This document shows positions 8,184-14,354 of a DNA stretch of 64,000 bases, piece after piece (within the stretch, counting starts at the first letter, position 1; the number at the start of each line of letters is the position of its first letter). Source of the DNA: Chloroflexota bacterium (GTDB lineage Bacteria > Chloroflexota > Dehalococcoidia > JACPQK01); NCBI GenBank assembly GCA_016190505.1, contig JACPQM010000069.1, positions 1 to 64,000 of the forward strand. The letters run 5' to 3'. The position numbers were made by a program, and so were the translations under genes. A model generated the notes under the pieces. The model was not told the origin of the DNA. It worked only from the letters and a program-made list of their open reading frames with translations, and did not search any database.

Positions 8184-10354
8184 TCCTGCGGGCGATCGGA
8201 TTCGTCCCGAACGGCCGCAGCGACCTGGTTGGCACGATTGTCGTCTGCTCGGATCAGGGGACATCCCTTGGCGTCGAGCGCACGGGCAACTACTCGCGCG
8301 ACGCCTACGACGAGCTCGCGCGGATAGCACGACGCAAAGGGCTGGATATGGAGGTGCTCGACGCCAAGTTTTGGGATCTCATGGCCCAGCTCCGGGCCGG
8401 GGCCGACCAGGCCATAGCCGCCGGCGCCCCCCAGCGGGAGCACACGCGCCCCGTGGTCCAGGTGGCCGACCGCCCCCTGCGGGACATCGAGGACGAGAGC
8501 TGGGCGCTGATCGGGGCGGCGAATACCCTGGACCCACGATACTTTCTCTTCGGCGATGCGCTGACCGATATAGACAGCGCGGTGGACCCCATCCGCCCAC
8601 GTCTCTTGTCGCTGCCGTCGCTGCGCCACCACCTGGACCGGTTGGGTGACTACCTGGTCCGCCGGGGGGACGACGACCGGCCGGTCGCGCCGCCGAAAGA
8701 TGTGGTCGAGATGATGCTGTCTGTGGTGCCGGGGACACTGCCCCACCTGGTGGGCGTGGTGGCCACCCCCTACGTCGCGCCCGACGGCGACATCGTGTCC
8801 GCGCCCGGCTACTGCGCCGCCACAGGACTCTACCAGGCGACGAGTGACCTCAGCATGCCCCCCGTGCCCGCTGCGCCCACGGCCGGCGACATGGCTGAGG
8901 CCAGGAGGTTGTTGTTGGACGAATTGCTCGGCGATTTCCCGTTTGCGGGGCAATCGGACCGGGCCCACGCATTAGCCGCTCTATTAAACCCAATAGTGAG
9001 GCCTTTGGTGTCCGGGCCCACGCCGCTGATGATGATCGAAGCCCCGATCGAAGGATCGGGCAAGGGCTTGCTCGCCGCCTTGGTTGCCATCATCGCCACC
9101 GGCGGCCCGCCGGCCGTGTTGGCCGAGGGCTCGAATGGGGAAGAGTGGCGCAAGCGACTGACTTCGGCGTTGGTGGCGTCGCCCGTGGTCATCCTGTTGG
9201 ACAACATCAAGGCCAAGCTGGACAGCGGTGCGCTGTCGTCGGCACTCACCGCGGTGACCTGGTGCGACCGCCCCATGGGCCTTTCCCGCCTGGTGTCCGT
9301 CCCCGTACGGTGCACCTGGATGGCCACGGCGAACAATCCGAGTTATTCCGGCGAGATCGCCCGCCGCGTGGTGCGCATTCGTCTGGATTCGGGCGCCGAG
9401 CGCCCCTGGGAGCGGACTGGCTGGCGCCACGAACTGCCCCAGTGGGCTCTGGAGGAGCGGCCCAGGCTGCTCTGGGGACTCCTGACGCTGGCGCGCCACT
9501 GGGTGGCCGCCGGCAGGCCCCCGGGCAGAGAGATCATGGGCAGCTATGAGACCTGGGCCGCGGTCATCGGGGGTATCCTGGGCGCGGCGGGTGTGCCTGG
9601 CCTGCTCGGCAATCGAGTCGAGGTGTACGCCCAGGCGGAGAACGATCTCGAGGCCTGGCGCGAGCTGGTTGAGCTGTGGTGGCGCACCTACAGCGCCAGG
9701 CCCGTAGGGATAGCCCAGCTATTCGACCTGGCCGCCTCCCGAAAGCTACTCACCGACCTGCGCGGCGACCGCAGCGACCGGGGGGCGCGGACCGCCTTGG
9801 GGGCAGAGCTGGCCCGCGTGCGGGGCAGAGTGATCGGCCAGTGGAGAATCCTGGACGCCGGGGTGGACGCGCATACCCACGTGGCCCGGTACGCGCTCCA
9901 GCGCCTGGAGCCGCCACACTCCCCGGATCTCCCCGTGTGCGGGACGCCTGGCGAGACCTCGTGCGAGCCCCCGGATCCCCCCGTGTGCGAAATGCCTTCC
10001 GGCGCGGTGTCCGATCAGGTCTCAGGTCTCGCCAGGTCTCGCACCCAAAGCTGCGCTGAATCTGGCGAGACCTTCAAAGGTCTCGCACAAGGTCTCGCAC
10101 AAGGTCTCGCAGATTCAGCGCAAAGCTACCAGGACCCCGATTGCGAGACCTTGCGAGACCTGAGACCCGATCTTATGCGCGGGGAAAACGAAGATCACAC
10201 ACACCCCGACGCGGGGCATCGCGGGGCCGGCGACCGCTGCCTGAAGCGCCCCGGCTCACGGTGCTCCCTGCCAGGGGTGTTCGGTGTCTGCCACTTCGAC
10301 GACGCCGACTGTGGTTTTAGACAGGAGGACATCTATGGCGATCCTGATAGCTGA
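8180..10354 (+). CDS. P-loop replication helicase/ATPase of the element
   Basis: The start is ATG 8180, coupled to the primase by ATGA overlap; 724 residues. The N-terminal ~270 residues are of unknown type. A P-loop core follows with Walker A APIEGSGKG (about residue 288), Walker B PVVILLDN (about 9184-9207) and a sensor-1-like TWMATANNP, resembling SF3/DUF927-type replicative helicases. The last ~150 residues are low-complexity and Cys-containing. They are encoded by a dense cluster of GGTCTCGC repeats that give GLAQGLAQGLAD, suggesting that the DNA rather than the protein is under selection there. Confidence 0.75.
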   Translation: MILRAIGFVPNGRSDLVGTIVVCSDQGTSLGVERTGNYSRDAYDELARIARRKGLDMEVLDAKFWDLMAQLRAGADQAIAAGAPQREHTRPVVQVADRPLRDIEDESWALIGAANTLDPRYFLFGDALTDIDSAVDPIRPRLLSLPSLRHHLDRLGDYLVRRGDDDRPVAPPKDVVEMMLSVVPGTLPHLVGVVATPYVAPDGDIVSAPGYCAATGLYQATSDLSMPPVPAAPTAGDMAEARRLLLDELLGDFPFAGQSDRAHALAALLNPIVRPLVSGPTPLMMIEAPIEGSGKGLLAALVAIIATGGPPAVLAEGSNGEEWRKRLTSALVASPVVILLDNIKAKLDSGALSSALTAVTWCDRPMGLSRLVSVPVRCTWMATANNPSYSGEIARRVVRIRLDSGAERPWERTGWRHELPQWALEERPRLLWGLLTLARHWVAAGRPPGREIMGSYETWAAVIGGILGAAGVPGLLGNRVEVYAQAENDLEAWRELVELWWRTYSARPVGIAQLFDLAASRKLLTDLRGDRSDRGARTALGAELARVRGRVIGQWRILDAGVDAHTHVARYALQRLEPPHSPDLPVCGTPGETSCEPPDPPVCEMPSGAVSDQVSGLARSRTQSCAESGETFKGLAQGLAQGLADSAQSYQDPDCETLRDLRPDLMRGENEDHTHPDAGHRGAGDRCLKRPGSRCSLPGVFGVCHFDDADCGFRQEDIYGDPDS
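9921..10160. repeat. Iteron-like repeat cluster, candidate replication origin
   Basis: The octamer GGTCTCGC occurs five times on the plus strand (10025, 10035, 10079, 10091, 10103) and four times inverted (9951, 10065, 10143, 10153). Three copies form a 12-bp tandem. The inner part is an inverted repeat of about 21 bp (10053-10074 and 10101-10121) with a single-base bulge. Upstream a near-identical 21-bp segment recurs 48 bases apart (9921-9941, 9969-9989). This organisation resembles plasmid iterons and lies within the 3' end of the helicase gene. Confidence 0.65.
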
Positions 10355-10613
10355 GCGGGGGCGCTGGTATTCTGGCGCTATCGCCCGAATGGGGCCGAAA
10401 TTTGGCTTCGTATCTACTTTCGAAGGGGATGCTTACTTGCTACGCTCGGCGTGCTGGCGCTCTGGGATTTCTTGGGACAACTTAGCTGAAGGCGACGAGC
10501 TACTTTTTTTGGGGATCCCGGGCACCGACCGAGTTTACGAGTTTCGGCGGCTGAGGCCGCTTGCCGAGCGCGTGGTAAGTCTGGACAGGCAAAAGCGGGG
10601 CAAAGGCACTTGA
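10335..10613 (+). CDS. Small OB-fold/cold-shock-like protein
   Basis: ATG 10335 follows ACAGGAGG and overlaps the end of the helicase gene by 20 bases; 92 residues. The pattern GPKFGFVSTFEGDAYLLRSAC...WDNLAEGDELLFLGI resembles the cold-shock/S1 OB fold (GFGFI, DxFxHxS, LxxGDxVxF). A single-strand nucleic-acid-binding role during replication is plausible but rests on motif spacing only. It is coupled to the next small ORF. Confidence 0.55.
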   Translation: MAILIAERGRWYSGAIARMGPKFGFVSTFEGDAYLLRSACWRSGISWDNLAEGDELLFLGIPGTDRVYEFRRLRPLAERVVSLDRQKRGKGT

Positions 10614-10861
10614 CTTTTTTTCACGAGGGCACCAATGATTTAGACGTGGTGCTAGGATTGGTGCGGTTGGCGGTCCGCCTCAATATCATACGCGAGGCAG
10701 TCGAGACGGCTTTCGGCTTGCCCCGCCCCCCGGCGAGGCAAGCCGACTCGGCACGCCCTCGCCTCCCGGTGCCGGTGAGAGACTTCCTCCCCAGTTTACA
10801 CATCTCTGAGGGGGCCCCCGAAAGCCCTATCCGTAAGGCCCCCACCAGGAGGCCCAAATGA
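10610..10861 (+). CDS. Small hypothetical protein of the element
   Basis: This 83-residue ORF begins at a TTG that overlaps the previous TGA (TTGA). An AAAGG site precedes it. The first half is helical (DLDVVLGLVRLAVRLNIIREAVETAFG) and the second half Pro/Arg-rich. No family is recognised. The overlap with the preceding gene supports translation. Confidence 0.45.
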   Translation: MTFFHEGTNDLDVVLGLVRLAVRLNIIREAVETAFGLPRPPARQADSARPRLPVPVRDFLPSLHISEGAPESPIRKAPTRRPK

Positions 10862-11175
10862 AACTGTGGCGTTCCGCTTATCCTTGGGGCCGCCTCTCGG
10901 CGCCAACCGAGATGTGTGGTCCTGGGGGTGTGCTAGCTGGCCGTGCAGGGGTGTTCGGCGGTCGATCCGGGCATCTGCCCACGTCAAGGGCACAGACGGC
11001 CCTCACCCGGCCGACGCTGCCTGCGGTCTCCCCTGGTCTTGGCGGATTGGAGAGAAGACCCTGCGAGTTGCCTGTCATAGCTTACAGGCGGGCGGCGGAA
11101 CGCCTTGCCTTGCTCGCGCTTTGCATGGTGGTGAGTTCTCCAGAAATCGTATCTGTATACCGGCTCCTCGGCTAG
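10858..11175 (+). CDS. Doubtful small ORF between replication module and HTH gene
   Basis: An ATGA overlap with the previous stop and a GGAGG site support a 105-residue ORF, but its composition (Gly/Pro/Arg-rich) looks unselected. A second frame (GTG 10866 to 11198) is equally long. Neither matches a family I know. If neither is real, bases 10862-11194 are an unexplained 333-base gap. Confidence 0.25.
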   Translation: MKLWRSAYPWGRLSAPTEMCGPGGVLAGRAGVFGGRSGHLPTSRAQTALTRPTLPAVSPGLGGLERRPCELPVIAYRRAAERLALLALCMVVSSPEIVSVYRLLG

Positions 11176-11194
11176 TGCAACGAAGGAGTGCATT

Positions 11195-12385
11195 GTGAGC
11201 AGGGGCAAAAGGATTGACGACGCTACCCGGCGCAGGGCCAAGGACCTGCGGGCCGCGGGGCAGACGGTAGTTGACACGGCAAGGGAGCTGCGGATCAGCC
11301 CCAGGAGCGTTAAGTCTTTCTCCAGGGCGCCCCGACCCCCAGGCGCACCGGACCCGCCGGGCGACGGCGCTGAAGACGAGCTGTGCCAGGACCTGGCGCC
11401 CGGCGTCGAAACTGAGGATGGCCCTGTGGTCGAGGCGCCTTCAGAGTACGAGCTCCCGCCCCTGCCCACGCGGCCGCTGCCTCCAGCCTTGCCTGAGTTG
11501 ACCAAGGCCAGGCCCGATGCCCGCCTGGAGTCGGCCTTGTCCGCGCGGGCTGCTGCCCATGCGGAACAGGATGTTGAGGAATTAGACGATTACCGGCGCG
11601 AGAAGTTGAGGATTGAGCGCTTGCGTGCCGAAGCAGAGCTGGCCCGAGAGAAGCGGCAGGTTTTAGAGGGTGAGCTCGCGGTCCTTAGAGGACAACTGCT
11701 AGTCCGACAGTCCGACAGTCCGCAAGAGCCGGCGGATGACGGGCTGGGCCAGGCGCTTGTGACTGAAGTCAACCAGCTGCGGGAACAGTTGCGGAGCAAG
11801 GAGCTCGAGGTCCTCGAAGGCAAATTCAACGCCCAGGTGTCCGAGCTTCGGGCGGCGCAGAATCCCGCGGGCCGGACTGAGTGGGACATCATGGCCCTGG
11901 GCATAACCCGCCTGTCCGACCTGGTGGGCGAGCTCGGGCGGGACCTGCGGGCTTACGCCTTGGGCCAAATGGCCAAGCAGGACCTGGCGCCGGGCCACCG
12001 GACTACGGAAGAACGCGATCTCCTGGGCCGGCAGCTCGTCGGGCGACTGGAAGGCAAGCCCCAAGTCACGCCCATGGTCCTGCGGGCATCTCGTACGACT
12101 GTCACATGCCAGAGCTGTGCATCAAGCTTCGCGGTTGATGTGGCTGCTCTGAAGCTTGAAGCAGCCGGCGGCAGTGGCTACCTCAAATGCCCCGCGTGCT
12201 CGTTTTTGTTGGACGCCTTTCCCCTGCTCGGCCAAGCCGGGAGTGCCCAAAAGGGCAACGGTCAGGATGATCAAAAGGCGTGGGCCGCTTGTCCGGACTA
12301 CAGCCCACGCGCGGTAGAGTTCGGGTGTAATCCCAGTGGCTACCCGGAGCCTAAGTGCGCTTCATGCCCGGCGTTCAAGGCCTAG
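11195..12385 (+). CDS. HTH, coiled-coil and zinc-ribbon protein, unknown role
   Basis: GTG 11195 follows AAGGAG; 396 residues. Residues ~5-45 (IDDATRRRAKDLRAAGQTVVDTARELRISPRSV) form a resolvase/transposase-type helix-turn-helix. A Pro-rich linker and a long charged coiled coil (about 125-230) follow. The C-terminus has a CQSC...CPAC zinc ribbon and a second Cys cluster (CPDYS...CASCPAF). HTH plus zinc modules suggest a DNA-binding organiser, such as partition, origin or packaging protein. No catalytic site is visible. Confidence 0.65.
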   Translation: MSRGKRIDDATRRRAKDLRAAGQTVVDTARELRISPRSVKSFSRAPRPPGAPDPPGDGAEDELCQDLAPGVETEDGPVVEAPSEYELPPLPTRPLPPALPELTKARPDARLESALSARAAAHAEQDVEELDDYRREKLRIERLRAEAELAREKRQVLEGELAVLRGQLLVRQSDSPQEPADDGLGQALVTEVNQLREQLRSKELEVLEGKFNAQVSELRAAQNPAGRTEWDIMALGITRLSDLVGELGRDLRAYALGQMAKQDLAPGHRTTEERDLLGRQLVGRLEGKPQVTPMVLRASRTTVTCQSCASSFAVDVAALKLEAAGGSGYLKCPACSFLLDAFPLLGQAGSAQKGNGQDDQKAWAACPDYSPRAVEFGCNPSGYPEPKCASCPAFKA

Positions 12386-12386
12386 T

Positions 12387-12566
12387 ATGGCATTCGTCAG
12401 GCTGAAACAGCGCAAAGGGCGGACCTACGCTTACTGGTGCGAGTCGTACAGGGACCCAGCTTCTGGCCAGCCCCGCCAACGAGTTTTGCGCTACCTGGGC
12501 GTAGTGCCCACTGGACGGGCGCCCCTGGCGGCCGCCGGGCCACATTCGAGCGCACGGGTCCTGTAG
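12387..12566 (+). CDS. Small basic protein with transposase-N-terminus-like motif
   Basis: ATG 12387 lies one base after the previous stop; 59 residues. The stretch FVRLKQRKGRTYAYWCESYRD followed by GQPRQRVLRYLG resembles the N-terminal beta-strand module of IS1634-like transposases and small proteins found in mobile elements. The catalytic part is absent. It may be a DNA-binding accessory protein or a transposase remnant. Confidence 0.5.
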   Translation: MAFVRLKQRKGRTYAYWCESYRDPASGQPRQRVLRYLGVVPTGRAPLAAAGPHSSARVL

Positions 12567-12617
12567 TGCCCATTCCGGGCGCCCCCAAAGCTGAGTGAGC
12601 CAACAAAAGGAGAGATT

Positions 12618-13091
12618 GTGTATTCCGCCTTACCACTTCTCGACGGCTGGAGCCGGCATTTTTACACGAAGTTTTTTACCCAGACTATCCCGCGTGGGGC
12701 GTCCCTGGCCCTGCTTGAAGAGCGACAGCCCGGCTGGTGGATCGCGCTCGGGGGGCTGGTAGATCGCAACGATGCCGTTATCGTGGTGGAGATGGATGGC
12801 CGGCTGGCGTTGCAAGCCTCGGTTTCCGACCTCAACACAGCTTCCTGGACCTTGTGGAGCGCGGGCTTTCCCTATCTAGAGCAATATGACGTGGCCAACA
12901 GTCTCTACACGATTGGGTTTGCGCCCGCCGCGCCGATGCCTTTTCGGACCTTGAAGGTCTCTCTCAACAACCCGGCAACGAGTGACCTGCGACTGCTCTC
13001 TGTGATCGGGATGGCTGCGGTTATCGAGAATCCGGACGCGCTCCGGGCCTCTTACTCGACGCTACTCCGGGCGGACCAGGGGGCTAGCTAG
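12618..13091 (+). CDS. Hypothetical beta-rich protein of the element
   Basis: GTG 12618 follows AAGGAGAG; 157 residues. It is rich in aromatic and beta-forming residues (GWSRHFYTKFFTQTI, WWIALGGLVDRNDAVIVVEMDG), with no signal peptide or membrane segment. The composition would suit a virion or surface beta-sandwich, but I recognise no family. It is the last gene of the replication-module strand before a 340-base control region. Confidence 0.5.
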   Translation: MYSALPLLDGWSRHFYTKFFTQTIPRGASLALLEERQPGWWIALGGLVDRNDAVIVVEMDGRLALQASVSDLNTASWTLWSAGFPYLEQYDVANSLYTIGFAPAAPMPFRTLKVSLNNPATSDLRLLSVIGMAAVIENPDALRASYSTLLRADQGAS

Positions 13092-13431
13092 CGCCCTCAC
13101 AAGCGCGCGGATGGCCCGCGCAGGGCTTCCTAGCGCCGACCACGCGGTTAGCCTGCAAGAGATCGGTGACCCTGGGCTGGCTGCAGCCCAGGCGTTGCAT
13201 AACCTCATCCACGCCAAGAGTTATAGTAGCTTTCGCATTATAACTAGCCATGCGGCGAGTGTAGCACGAAGAGTTATAGTTTACAAGCTAACAACACTCC
13301 TCGATGCGCAGGTTATTCCGCCAAGGGCGCTAGAGGCTGAGGACAGCCCGGGTGACCGCAACTTGTGGTCAGTGTGTACATTCACGATACTGACCAATGT
13401 GGTCAGTATAACAGCTAGAGAGGACTGACCA
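13092..13431 (+). promoter_or_regulatory. Control region upstream of HTH gene with four operator half-sites
   Basis: Half-sites TGGTCAGT (13366-13373), ACTGACCA (13389-13396), TGGTCAGT (13400-13407) and ACTGACCA (13424-13431) alternate in orientation. The central pair forms a perfect 19-bp palindrome with a 3-base centre, and the last abuts the start codon at 13432. Upstream, AGTTATA/TATAACT forms another inverted repeat (about 13219-13245) and AGAGTTATAG recurs near 13270. An ORF at 13111-13428 spans this but shows no family and is probably spurious. Confidence 0.6.
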
Positions 13432-13773
13432 ATGTTCATTGAAAGAACCTGTTCCATCCTGGCCAAGCGCCGCGAGCAGCGCCTGGCCACCGCCTGGAAG
13501 CTCTCCGCCCTGGGCTGGACCCAGGCAGAGATAGGGCAGATGGTCGGCACATCTCAGGACAGCATCTCCCTGGATTTACGAAAAACTTCAGACCTGAAGA
13601 AACTCGTAAATTCGGCCCTATCCTCTGGCCTGCCGGTGAGCGAAGTGGCCAAGCGCTTCAATCTGCCGCCCCTGCTGGTGCTGGCAGCATCCCTGGAGGC
13701 GAAGGGTGATCCGGCGCGGGCCTACAGCCCTAAGGCGGGCGGGCTTCAACATATAGTCCCCATAGCCATCTGA
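13432..13773 (+). CDS. HTH transcriptional regulator of the element
   Basis: This 113-residue protein contains two helix-turn-helix-like segments, LSALGWTQAEIGQMVGTSQDSISLDL and GLPVSEVAKRFNLPPLLVLAAS, resembling ParB/KorB or phage repressor folds. The ATG follows directly on an ACTGACCA half-site, so autorepression is likely. Inside the gene (13574-13611) a nested inverted repeat is present: ATTTACGA/TCGTAAAT outside CTTCAG/CTGAAG. Confidence 0.7.
   Translation: MFIERTCSILAKRREQRLATAWKLSALGWTQAEIGQMVGTSQDSISLDLRKTSDLKKLVNSALSSGLPVSEVAKRFNLPPLLVLAASLEAKGDPARAYSPKAGGLQHIVPIAI
13574..13611. repeat. Nested perfect inverted repeat inside HTH gene
   Basis: Outer 8-bp arms ATTTACGA/TCGTAAAT enclose inner 6-bp arms CTTCAG/CTGAAG with A-rich spacers and a 2-base centre. 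All 14 pairs are perfect, which is unusual within coding sequence. It could be a protein-binding site or an RNA hairpin. Confidence 0.6.
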
Positions 13774-13793
13774 ATGAATCAGACAGAGGATAA

Positions 13794-13985
13794 ATGGATA
13801 TATTCGACAGCGTGCACAACATGATAAATTGTGGTATCTTCGAGGTGTTCGACATACGAGCTTTGGCATTCAAGCCATTCGGACTAGCTTTGGCGAAAAG
13901 ATGGGGAGAAGGCCGAGACAGCCTCACGAAGGCCCTGGCGCCCGAAGGGGGCTGGTGTGCCCGGCGGGCGGTCCAGGCGGCATAA
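13794..13985 (+). CDS. Doubtful small ORF in right arm of the element
   Basis: A 63-residue ORF starts at ATG 13794 after AGAGGAT. No family is recognised, and overlapping frames in 13829-14140 are equally open. Apart from this and the ORF at 14023, I see nothing else in 13774-14098. Confidence 0.25.
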   Translation: MDIFDSVHNMINCGIFEVFDIRALAFKPFGLALAKRWGEGRDSLTKALAPEGGWCARRAVQAA

Positions 13986-14022
13986 GCGGTAAGGACCCGA
14001 GAGCACCCACAAGGGGAAAACG

Positions 14023-14163
14023 ATGGCCAATAAGAGGGCGGCTGCTTTCACTGATTCAGATGTGCTTGCCCAGCTGGCAGAGCTGGTCCAAGCCAAGCTG
14101 GCGTCCCTGGTGGGATTCGAACCCACGGCCCGCTGCTTAGAAGGCAGCCGCTCTGTCCGCTGA
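14023..14163 (+). CDS. Small att-spanning ORF, in frame with integrase in the excised circle
   Basis: ATG 14023 follows AAGGGG (14011-14016). It encodes MANKRAAAFTDSDVLAQLAE and a further short helical stretch, then runs into the att repeat antisense to the tRNA and stops at 14161-14163. If the two att copies recombine, the same frame continues at 5516 into the integrase frame without a stop, giving a 396-residue product. In the integrated state the last residues are chromosomal. Whether it is translated is unknown. Confidence 0.45.
   Translation: MANKRAAAFTDSDVLAQLAELVQAKLASLVGFEPTARCLEGSRSVR
14099..14146 (-). repeat. Right att site: 48-bp direct repeat within intact tRNA-Arg
   Basis: Identical to 5468-5515. 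It covers tRNA-Arg from the 5' anticodon stem to its 3' end plus 3 bases beyond. The intact tRNA is regenerated at this end of the element, the usual outcome for tRNA-targeting tyrosine recombinases. Confidence 0.93.
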
Positions 14164-14174
14164 GCTACAGGGAC
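14102..14174 (-). tRNA. tRNA-Arg (anticodon TCT)
   Basis: The 73-nt minus-strand gene folds as a full cloverleaf: acceptor GTCCCTG/CAGGGAC, D-arm GCTC/GAGC, anticodon stem GCTGC/GCAGC with loop CTTCTAA, T-arm GTGGG/CCCAC with TTCGAAT, and discriminator G. The anticodon TCT reads AGA/AGG codons. CCA is not encoded. It is the integration target of the adjacent element. Confidence 0.95.
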
Positions 14175-14354
14175 TCTAAGCTAAAATATAGGCCCCGCCT
14201 GCAGCCTGGTCAACAGGGTGAGACCGGGCTACGGGCTACAGGCTACAGGGTTCCCCGCTCTCCCTTTGGGAAGGAGGCTGTAGGGGCGCACGGCGTGCGC
14301 CCCAGATATGTGCCCCGGAGCCTGTAGTCCGAAAGCCCGAACCGTGAAGTCCGG
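14175..14354. repeat. Intergenic repeats: GGCTAC-type and GTAGGGGC-type
   Basis: The gap contains a degenerate tandem of GGGCTACAGGCTACAGG type (about 14224-14250) and a palindrome with GGGGCGCAC/GTGCGCCCC arms (14283-14303). Similar elements recur at 29775-29815, 34405-34490 and in other gaps. No gene is seen. Confidence 0.6.

Larger units (their letters stand above)
5468..14146. mobile_element. Integrated mobile element in a tRNA-Arg gene (about 8.6 kb)
   Basis: The element is delimited by perfect 48-bp direct repeats (5468-5515 and 14099-14146). These correspond to the 3' part of the tRNA-Arg(TCT) gene that remains intact at the right end. Inside are a tyrosine recombinase next to the left repeat, primase-polymerase, P-loop helicase, AbrB-like and HTH regulators and several small orphans. 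No conjugation, terminase or recognisable capsid gene is seen, so it is best described as an integrative plasmid or phage-satellite-like element. Excision by repeat recombination would release an 8,631-bp circle and restore one tRNA gene. Confidence 0.88.

Noticed and set aside
10021-10160. Repeated GGTCTCGC units as a CRISPR array
   Set aside because: Units are 8-12 bp in mixed orientation without spacers, and no cas genes are present.
13111-13428. 105-codon ORF before the HTH regulator
   Set aside because: It covers the operator region, has no family and no good ribosome site.
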